Shown: one piece after another, positions 1 through 6,300 of the stretch
How positions within the stretch are numbered: the first letter of the stretch is position 1
Layout: each line of letters begins with the position of its first letter
Source of the DNA: Saccharofermentans sp.
Lineage (GTDB): Bacteria > Bacillota_A > Clostridia > Saccharofermentanales > Saccharofermentanaceae
Length of the DNA: 10,470 nucleotides
Direction: 5' to 3'
NCBI GenBank assembly: GCA_024695565.1
Contig: JAILHX010000046.1
Coordinates: 1 to 10,470, forward strand
The notes under the pieces: model-generated
Seen by the model: only the letters and a program-made list of their open reading frames with translations
The model's database searches: none
What the model was told of the DNA's origin: nothing
Program-made: the position numbers and the translations under genes

Positions 1-1206
1 ACTTTATTCGGTCTTGAATCACCCACTAAAGGCGACCTCCTGGACAGAGGTTACGATAAAGACCTCATTTCCGTAAGTGACGGCGTTGTAACTCTTGAAG
101 GAGATTTCTATGATGTTGCACGCGCAAACATGTGGGTAAAGCACGCCGAGAGGATCTTTTTCGAAGCCGGTGAGTTCAATTGCGGCGCATCTGATGACGC
201 TGATACTAACTTCAACGCTTTTTTCGAAGGCTGCAGAGCCATTAAATGGTCAGACTATATTCCTGCAGGCTGGGCATTCGTTATAAACGGTTTTTCGAGG
301 AAATCCAAACTGTACGGCATTCCTGCCCTTCAGAAACTTGCCAAGAAGGCCATCGCAGAGAGCCTTGCCGTATCAAGAGGTCTCCCGGCTGATACGGTGA
401 TCAGCGAGAGCGAAGAACTGGGCACGGTCAAGATCCAGTTCGGCATAGTCAATGACATCTGCCGTTTCATGATCGACACAACGGGCGCAGGACTCCATAA
501 ACGCGGCTACAGGCCATTGACGCATGAAGCCCCTATAAGAGAGACCCTTGCATCAGGAATGCTCACATACGCAAAATACCGACCTTATGGCAATGAAGCC
601 CTTGTAGACCCTTTCTGCGGCTCAGGAACGATCGTTATCGAGGCTGCAAGGACAGCCTGCGGCATCGCACCCGGCAGGGACAGGCACTTTGCTTACGAGG
701 ATCTCCCCTACATCGGTAAGGAACCTTATAGACGAGCTCTTCAGGAAGCTCTGGATAACGAAGACACCGAGCCTATGGATGACTGCTACTTCTTCGGTTC
801 GGATATTGACCCTAAGGCAATTGAATCAGCCAAGCGCAATGCGGAAGCGGCGGGCGTAGGCGCGCTCACACGCTTCAGGATCTGCGATGCCAATAAAATG
901 ACACCCGAATACCTGGGAAAGCTCACTTCTATGCCCAGACAGCTCGTCATAACGAATCCGCCCTACGGCGGACGTCTCATGACGCCTGAGGATGCGGCTA
1001 AGATATATAAGCTCATTGACCGTAATTACCTTACAAAGGACGGTTTCTGCAAAAAGGGATTAAGGCTCTCTGTAATAACTCCTGAGAACGCCTTCGAAGA
1101 AGCAACAGGCCACAAAGCCGATAAGCGCGTTAAGCTCTACAACGGAGCAATCGTCTGCACTTTGAGCAATTACTTCAAATTAGGTGACAAGAATGGTAAC
1201 CGTTAA
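1..1206 (+). CDS. THUMP-domain class I SAM-dependent RNA methyltransferase (RlmL/YpsC family), 5'-truncated
   Basis: The frame is open from base 1, so the gene begins outside the window. The first visible residues (TLFGLES...LLDRGY) match the start of this family, so probably only about ten residues are missing from the 401 visible. Residues up to about 150 form the THUMP RNA-binding region. The Rossmann methyltransferase follows: SAM motif I is DPFCGSGT at codons 203-210, the acidic SAM-ribose strand is GSDIDP, and the catalytic motif is NPPYG at codons 319-323, typical of N2-guanine or N6-adenine methylation. E. coli RlmL makes m2G2445 in 23S rRNA; the Bacillus homologue YpsC lacks the fused RlmK half, as does this protein. 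The exact RNA target is inferred. The stop overlaps the next gene by 14 bases. Confidence 0.9.
   Translation, partial: TLFGLESPTKGDLLDRGYDKDLISVSDGVVTLEGDFYDVARANMWVKHAERIFFEAGEFNCGASDDADTNFNAFFEGCRAIKWSDYIPAGWAFVINGFSRKSKLYGIPALQKLAKKAIAESLAVSRGLPADTVISESEELGTVKIQFGIVNDICRFMIDTTGAGLHKRGYRPLTHEAPIRETLASGMLTYAKYRPYGNEALVDPFCGSGTIVIEAARTACGIAPGRDRHFAYEDLPYIGKEPYRRALQEALDNEDTEPMDDCYFFGSDIDPKAIESAKRNAEAAGVGALTRFRICDANKMTPEYLGKLTSMPRQLVITNPPYGGRLMTPEDAAKIYKLIDRNYLTKDGFCKKGLRLSVITPENAFEEATGHKADKRVKLYNGAIVCTLSNYFKLGDKNGNR
1182..1186 (+). promoter_or_regulatory. Ribosome binding site deciding the glycosylase start
   Basis: AGGTG lies six bases before the ATG at 1193. The alternative in-frame GTG at 1184 sits inside this site and has only AT-rich sequence without a purine-rich core upstream. 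ATG 1193 is therefore preferred. Confidence 0.65.
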
Positions 1207-2038
1207 GATACCGTTTCTTGACATTCTTAAGGTCGCAGATTCGGGCCAGGCATTCAGGATAAAGGTCATAGATGACACTCACATCGAGCTTGTCGCATTT
1301 GGCAGGTATCTTCAGATAGCTGATGTAGGAGATGACACCTTCGCATTCTCTTGTGACGAAGAAGAGTTTGAAGTTATATGGAAACCTTATCTGGACTTAG
1401 ACCGCGATTACGGAAAAATCGTTAAATCCATCGATAAGAACGATGAATACCTAATGGCAGCAGCCGGATTTGGCAGAGGCATAAGGATCTTGAAGCAGGA
1501 TGTTTTCGAGACCACCATAAGCTACATAATATCGCAGAGGCGCTCCATCCCGTCCATCACGACCTCAGTCGAGCGCATCTCAAGGCTCTGCGGCAAAAAG
1601 ATCAAAGCTCCTAAGCTTACAGCACCTTTTGTTAAGCCTCTCGAAAACGAATACTACGCCTTCCCCGCCCCGGAAGAACTTGCAAATCTCCCGTTCAAGG
1701 AACTGGAGAACACAGGTGTTGGCTACAGAGCGCCTTATATCGCCAGAGCAGCCGAAGAATTTGCTTCAGGCAAGCTCGTTCCAAAGTCATTGTCCAAACT
1801 TACGGACGAAGATCTGTACAAGGCTCTCACGTCCATGTACGGCGTCGGCACAAAGGTTGCTAACTGCATAATGCTGTTTGCTTTCGCAAGGACAGGAAGG
1901 TTCCCCGTAGACGTCTGGATTCAGCGTATAGAAGATAAGTATTATAACGGTCACTTCGATTGTACACCCTATCCCGATACGGCAGGCATAATGCAGCAGT
2001 TCATGTTCTATTACGAACGAAGAAAGCCTCAGATCTAA
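1193..2038 (+). CDS. 8-oxoguanine DNA glycosylase/AP lyase (OGG1-fold, HhH-GPD superfamily)
   Basis: This 281-residue base-excision repair enzyme is expected to remove 8-oxoguanine from DNA and nick the abasic site. The N-terminal GQAFRI (residues 18-23) corresponds to the GQSFRW motif of the OGG N-terminal domain. The helix-hairpin-helix carries GVGTKVA with the predicted Schiff-base lysine K221. FPVDVW supplies the catalytic aspartate D240. The K-to-D distance of 19 residues equals that of human OGG1 (K249/D268). There is no C-terminal Fe-S cysteine cluster, so it is not a MutY or Nth protein. It overlaps the preceding methyltransferase by 14 bases, implying translational coupling; any functional link between them is unclear. 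No strong terminator follows. An alternative reading as an AlkA-like glycosylase is less likely because of the catalytic lysine. Confidence 0.9.
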   Translation: MVTVKIPFLDILKVADSGQAFRIKVIDDTHIELVAFGRYLQIADVGDDTFAFSCDEEEFEVIWKPYLDLDRDYGKIVKSIDKNDEYLMAAAGFGRGIRILKQDVFETTISYIISQRRSIPSITTSVERISRLCGKKIKAPKLTAPFVKPLENEYYAFPAPEELANLPFKELENTGVGYRAPYIARAAEEFASGKLVPKSLSKLTDEDLYKALTSMYGVGTKVANCIMLFAFARTGRFPVDVWIQRIEDKYYNGHFDCTPYPDTAGIMQQFMFYYERRKPQI

Positions 2039-2076
2039 AGGTTCAAAATACACTTGCAGAAATTGTGTTTTTGCTC

Positions 2077-2105
2077 TTGACACTCCATACATCAAACTTT
2101 ATAAT
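2077..2105 (+). promoter_or_regulatory. Consensus sigma-A promoter of the tRNA-Leu gene
   Basis: TTGACA at 2077-2082 and TATAAT at 2100-2105 are both perfect and separated by exactly 17 bases. Transcription should start near 2112, about 22 bases before the mature tRNA. That leader can fold a small hairpin (GCTTG/CAAGC, 2112-2125), which RNase P processing would remove. Confidence 0.88.
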
Positions 2106-2133
2106 TACAAGGCTTGCTCACAAGCGGTTATAT

Positions 2134-2218
2134 GCGGCCGTGGCGGAACTGGCAGACGCGCACGTTTGAGGGGCGTGTGGGTAATTCCATACGAGTTCAA
2201 GTCTCGTCGGCCGCACCA
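2134..2218 (+). tRNA. tRNA-Leu (anticodon GAG), CCA encoded
   Basis: This is an 85-nt class II tRNA. The acceptor stem is GCGGCCG (2134-2140) paired with CGGCCGC (2208-2214), followed by discriminator A and CCA at 2216-2218. The anticodon stem CACGT/GCGTG (2161-2165 and 2173-2177) encloses the loop TTGAGGG, placing GAG at 2168-2170, which reads CUC and CUU leucine codons. A long variable arm containing GGGTAATTCC fits tRNA-Leu. The T arm is ACGAG-TTCAAGT-CTCGT (2191-2207). The gene has its own promoter and terminator and is not part of a tRNA cluster here. Confidence 0.97.
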
Positions 2219-2221
2219 AAA

Positions 2222-2257
2222 AAAGAGTTGTCTCGATTGAGGCAACTCTTTATTTTT
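2222..2257 (+). terminator. Rho-independent terminator of tRNA-Leu
   Basis: A 13-bp hairpin (2222-2234 paired with 2239-2251, one G-T pair, loop GATT) is followed by ATTTTT. It starts four bases after the tRNA CCA end. Confidence 0.92.
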
Positions 2258-2306
2258 AGCAGTATTAGTGTCCTATTAACTTGCTAGAAATCAATATGCT
2301 GTACTG

Positions 2307-2312
2307 TATAAT
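2307..2312 (+). promoter_or_regulatory. Possible -10 element of a short transcription unit
   Basis: A perfect TATAAT lies at 2307-2312. The best -35 candidate, TTGCTA at 2281-2286, is 20 bases away, longer than ideal, so the promoter rests mainly on the -10 and on the terminator found 50 bases downstream. Confidence 0.4.
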
Positions 2313-2318
2313 GAACTT

Positions 2319-2395
2319 AGAGGTGTTATCCACAGACGGTTACCTCAGGTTAGACTAATGATAGCCGTGTCTTTGGTAGAGGACGGCTATTTTTG
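2319..2395 (+). ncRNA. Putative short RNA of about 77 nt (unrecognised)
   Basis: The stretch 2259-2416 holds no convincing protein gene, yet it has a TATAAT box, an internal dyad (GAGGT 2320-2324 with ACCTC 2342-2346) and a strong intrinsic terminator with a T run on this strand only. The preceding tRNA already has its own terminator and the next gene runs the other way, so this second terminator needs its own transcript. A 20-codon reading frame (2296-2358) crosses the -10 box and looks non-coding. The layout, with AGAGGTG soon after the start and a TAGCCGT/ACGGCTA terminator, reminds me of small toxin-antitoxin RNA loci of Firmicutes, but no toxin peptide is visible. The start point and identity are inferences. 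Confidence 0.4.
2361..2394 (+). terminator. Intrinsic terminator of the putative short RNA
   Basis: ATAGCCGT (2361-2368) pairs perfectly with ACGGCTAT (2383-2390), and the run TTTTT covers 2390-2394. On the opposite strand the hairpin is followed by CATTAG, so it cannot be a normal terminator for the ZIP gene ending at 2417. Confidence 0.75.
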
Positions 2396-2416
2396 TGTAA
2401 TCAACGATCAAACTTA

Positions 2417-3196
2417 CTAGCCTAACGCGACATCAAGAGTCATCATGAGCACAAATCCCAAGCTGAATGCCACAGTTCCCCAATTGGAATGACCGCCTTC
2501 ACTCATTTCCGGGATCAGCTCCTCAACAACAACATATATCATTGCCCCTGCCGCAAATGCCAGCATATAAGGAAGAAGCGCTGTTACAAAGCTGAATGCA
2601 AATATGGTTATAACTGCTGCAATAGGCTCTACTGCTCCTGAGAGCACTCCGTAAAGGAAAGTCTTGCCCTTCGACATGCCTTCTCCCCTGAGCGGCATCG
2701 ATACAATGGCACCTTCCGGGAAGTTCTGGATCGCAATACCTATCGCAAGTGCCAAAGCGCCTGCAGCACTTACCAGATTGTTTCCTGATATAAGATTTGC
2801 ATAAACGACACCTACAGCCATACCTTCCGGAATGTTATGGAGAGTAACAGCCAGAATCAGCTTGGTAGTCCTCTTAAGACTTGATTTGGGTCCTTCACCC
2901 TCCTGATTCATATGCATATGCGGGGTAACCACATCCAAAAGCAGCAGGAATCCTATACCAATAAGGAATCCAACGGCCGCGGGAATAAAAGACAGCTTGC
3001 CCATTCCTTCAGAACTCTCGAGAGCAGGCTGCAGCAGACTCCAGAACGATGCTGCCACCATTACGCCCGCTGCAAATCCCGTAAGTATCTTTTGAAGCCT
3101 CTGCGAGACAGCATTCTTAAGGAAGAAAACCATCGCGCTTCCCAGCGATGTTCCTACGAATGGAATCAGGATACCTATTACTATCTGTGTATTCAT
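2417..3196 (-). CDS. ZIP-family divalent metal ion transporter (GufA/ZupT-like)
   Basis: This 259-residue membrane protein imports divalent metal (Zn, Fe or Mn) across the cytoplasmic membrane. About eight hydrophobic segments are visible. Helix 4 carries HNIPEG (residues 120-125) and helix 5 carries QNFPEG (157-162), the paired metal-binding motifs of the family, with Q replacing the first H as in GufA-type members. A histidine-containing loop (PHMHM, about 92-96) precedes helix 4, and GAVEP (187-191) and EE (225-226) are further family features. The chosen start follows a strong AAAGGAGGTG site. An upstream in-frame ATG at 3220 lies inside the promoter's -10 box and is rejected. A DtxR-like dyad over the promoter suggests Fe or Mn control, which is inference. 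Confidence 0.92.
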   Translation of the reverse strand: MNTQIVIGILIPFVGTSLGSAMVFFLKNAVSQRLQKILTGFAAGVMVAASFWSLLQPALESSEGMGKLSFIPAAVGFLIGIGFLLLLDVVTPHMHMNQEGEGPKSSLKRTTKLILAVTLHNIPEGMAVGVVYANLISGNNLVSAAGALALAIGIAIQNFPEGAIVSMPLRGEGMSKGKTFLYGVLSGAVEPIAAVITIFAFSFVTALLPYMLAFAAGAMIYVVVEELIPEMSEGGHSNWGTVAFSLGFVLMMTLDVALG

Positions 3197-3202
3197 CTGT
3201 CT

Positions 3203-3212
3203 CACCTCCTTT
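3203..3212 (-). promoter_or_regulatory. Ribosome binding site deciding the ZIP start
   Basis: AAAGGAGGTG on the minus strand precedes ATG 3196 by six bases. It lies within the coding sequence that the upstream ATG (3220) would require, so the shorter protein is the better model. Confidence 0.85.
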
Positions 3213-3218
3213 GAGTTC

Positions 3219-3247
3219 ATTATAATTCAAAAGTTAGTTTAGGCTAA
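3219..3247 (-). promoter_or_regulatory. Probable ZIP promoter
   Basis: On the minus strand TATAAT (3224-3219) is perfect. TTAGCC (3247-3242) is a weak -35 at 17 bases. The start point would be near 3212, giving a very short leader that begins about at the ribosome binding site. A weak -35 overlapped by a dyad fits a regulated promoter. Confidence 0.55.
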
Positions 3248-3252
3248 CTATG
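3232..3252. promoter_or_regulatory. Putative DtxR/IdeR-type metal-repressor operator
   Basis: AGTTAG (3232-3237) and CTAACT (3244-3249) form a perfect 6-bp inverted repeat separated by six bases. Read as a 19-mer at 3234-3252, it matches 14 positions of the DtxR/IdeR consensus TTAGGTTAGSCTAACCTAA, with eight of nine in the left arm. It covers the -35 region of the ZIP promoter, where binding would block transcription. Regulator identity is inferred; no regulator gene is in the window. Confidence 0.5.
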
Positions 3253-3260
3253 CACAATCA

Positions 3261-3296
3261 ACAAATAAAAGCAGCTCCCCGAACCCGGAGAGCTGC
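3261..3296 (-). terminator. Intrinsic terminator of the surface-protein gene
   Basis: GCAGCTC (3271-3277) pairs with GAGCTGC (3290-3296) and the stem continues after one mismatch with CC/GG. On the minus strand the hairpin is followed by TTTTATTTGT. It lies 26 bases after the surface-protein stop and isolates that gene from the ZIP gene. Confidence 0.85.
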
Positions 3297-3321
3297 AATT
3301 AAATCAATCTTTTAAGAAGTA

Positions 3322-6300
3322 TTACAGTGTATCCTTCTTCTTGCGGTAAACTGCGAAGCCTGCGAGGCATGCTGCGCACATACCGATGAGCATAACACCT
3401 GCGAAAGCCATGTAACTCATCTGCTCGCCCGTTGCAGGGATCGATCCGGGCGTACGGTTTGCAGAGATAACATCTGTCTTGTATGTAGGATCGGCCTCGT
3501 CAACCATGACGATAGGTGAACCAGCAACTATAACATTACCTGCGCTGTCTGCTACAGATCCATCTGATCTCAGCTCGAAAACGATCTTTTCAGCTGTCTT
3601 ATATGCTTCAGGTGTAACTGTTTCTTCAAGCTCGTATCTTCCGGGCTTAAGTCCCTTAACTACTGAGTAAGATGTATCTACAGTTACAAATGATATAGCT
3701 GAATCGTTCTCGGAAAGTGTTGTTGCAACAACCACACCGTTCTGAGTTACGACTACCAGTGACAGATCTAATCCGTCAAGGCTTCTGAGTGTAAGTTGAG
3801 CCTGAGCGATCTCCTGACCTGCGATATCCTCCTTTGAGATCTCGATATCGTAACCATCATTAGTGTATTCGTTTGTAAGGCTCAGATCACCGGTTGTTGA
3901 ATCAGCTGATACTGTTACAGTAGCAGTAGTAATGGATGTCTGCTCCAATGTGTAAGGAACGCGGCTTCCGCCAACGTAAATATTTTCGTTATGCTCTGTA
4001 ACCGTATATGTTCCGAGCGGTACAGGATACTCCTTGCCCCATTTCATTGTGCCCTCAACATGGTTGAGATCAGCCAATGTAATGTGAGCCTCATCAGGAT
4101 TTGTGGTAAATGTACCATCAGCCTTCAGATACTCTGAACCATTGGAAATGAGGAAATATAGTCCGCATCCCTGTGCTTCGCTCTCAGTTACATCTCCGCC
4201 GAATGTCTTCGTGAATGTAATGTAACCTACAGTAGTCGAAGGACCAGGAGCAGGAGCCGGTGTCGTGGACGAAGATGATGATGAAGAATCCTTCTTATAA
4301 ACATTCGTCAGATCCAGTCTGCCGGACAAAGAAGATGTTGAAGAATCATCAATAGTTGTAGAAGCAGTCTTAACTGATGTTGAATCGAAAGTATAAGGCG
4401 TGCTGCTTCCTGCAGGATAGATCTCCTCATTATGCTCATTTACCGTATATGTACCTAAAGGAACATTATCGATAGTCTTGCTCCATACATCAGATGACGG
4501 ATGATCCATATCAGCCAATGTGATCTTAATCTCAGAACTCGACAGATTTCCGTTCAGATCAAGATACTGACCGCTGGAATTCGTGATCGTGAAGTAGAGG
4601 TTATCACCAGCTGCCTCAGCCTCTGTTACATCACCGCCAAAAGTCTTGGTGAATGTAATCGAACCTGTGGTAGGAGTTGTAGAAGTATAGGTGTAGTCAT
4701 TTGTGATGATTACTTTGCCTGAAACCACTCCGGTCTGATCATCAAGCGTTACTGATGACGCAGAATAAGTAGCTCCGTTCCATGAATACCCGGCAGGAAG
4801 TACAGATGAATCAACATCAACTTCCTTTACTACATATGTCTTATTATCTGTTGCCAAGTCTTCAATAGTAACGCTCGCACCGGCTGTGACCGTAAACTCA
4901 TGATAATCAGAAGCAAGCGTACCGTTAACGTCCTGAACATACTGATCACCGCACATTACCGTGAACTTGTATTCAATGGATGACATGCTGGTTGATGTGT
5001 CTCCGGAAACCGCCTTGGAAACAGTTAAGCTGCCTGAAGCAGAAGAACTCGTATCCGTGAAAGTATTGGTAATCAAGACAGAACCTGTCTTTGTACTGCC
5101 ATTAAGCGTTACAGAATTTGAATCAGAATATGTAGTTGTGCAATCGAATCCCGTACCAACAACTTCAGACTCCGTTACAGTATAAGTATAGCCGAGAGGC
5201 AAACCATCAATGGTAATTGTTTCGCCATCAGTAATGCTAAACTTATGCTCACCAGAACCTATAGTTCCGCTTGTATCCTGAACATATCCCTGACTGCAGG
5301 AAACAGTAAATGTATAACTGCCCGGGATCGATGTAAGGCCGTCATTATTTACAACTTTCTTTGTAATAGTAATCGAACCAAACTCAGTAGGTTGAGTGCC
5401 TGTATATGTATTGTTTACATATACTTCCTGTGTTGTTCCGCCTATGATCGTATGTGTTGAGCCACTTTCTGGATAGACAACATTATTTGATGCTTTTGCA
5501 TATCCTTCATAGTTAGTTCCGCTTATATCACCCTCTGTTACCGTGTATGTCGTTCCAGCAGGAATATCTTTGAGTACAAGAGGTGAGCTTTGTGAAACAA
5601 CTCCTTCATAGTGGTCAGTTGTGAACGTATTACCACCTTCCACTGTGAATGTTATCGGACCACCGTCAAAATTTACTATTACAGGGAATGTCTTATCTGA
5701 GTTTGCTCCGTCTCCGGAAATAACCTTTTTGATCGTAAGATCTCCAGTAAGCGCAGTTGTATCCTTCTCATACTTGTTGACCAAGGTGAATGTCTTGCCT
5801 GCTGTAGTAAGTGTATCCGTTACAGCTGTCGTGTTTCCGCTTGCTGCTACGCTATATCCGCTTACTGTTCTTCTGGTCGTATCCTCAGTAACCGTATATT
5901 CGCCTACAGGAAGATCGCTGAATGTCTTCGTGCTTCCTGCTGCTACGCTGAAGTAATGCTCATCTGTATCAAACGTCTTCTCGTCTGACTGCAAGTACTT
6001 GTTCTCACTGTTCTTTACTGAGAAGTAGAATGTTCCGCTTACATTAGCTCCGGTGTTATCCGTTGCTGTCTTGGCTACTGTAAGATCACCGACATCAAAC
6101 GAATATGTGTTTGTAAATGCTACAGTTGTCGGATCATCGACTACACTTCTCAAATAGTCACTGGTAACAGTAGCAACATCTTCTGCTTCTGTTGCTATTG
6201 TGTTATCAACAATACTATATGTAGAAACAACTGAATATCCATCTGGATCATAATCAGATTCAGTTACCGTATATGTCTTTTTAGAATCGGGTAAAGTGAT

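Noticed and set aside
2045..2072. Possible terminator after the glycosylase gene (ACAC/GTGT followed by TTTTT).
   Set aside because: The stem is only four pairs with an 11-base loop; too weak to call, although it lies in the expected place.
1787..2095. Minus-strand open frame of about 100 codons opposite the end of the glycosylase gene.
   Set aside because: It lies almost wholly antisense to a well-supported enzyme gene, shows no recognisable protein features, and overlaps the tRNA promoter.
2296..2358. 20-codon frame in the putative short RNA region, starting ATG CTG TAC.
   Set aside because: It begins upstream of the -10 element, has no ribosome binding site, and no hydrophobic segment that would suggest a small toxin.
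3197..3220. Upstream ATG giving a ZIP protein eight residues longer.
   Set aside because: This ATG is part of the TATAATG promoter sequence and the ribosome binding site lies downstream of it.
5621..5956. Plus-strand open frames opposite the surface-protein stalk, the longest about 111 codons.
   Set aside because: They are Val/Ser/Thr-rich translations that mirror the repetitive Thr/Val codons of the stalk gene; none has a convincing ribosome binding site or known motif.
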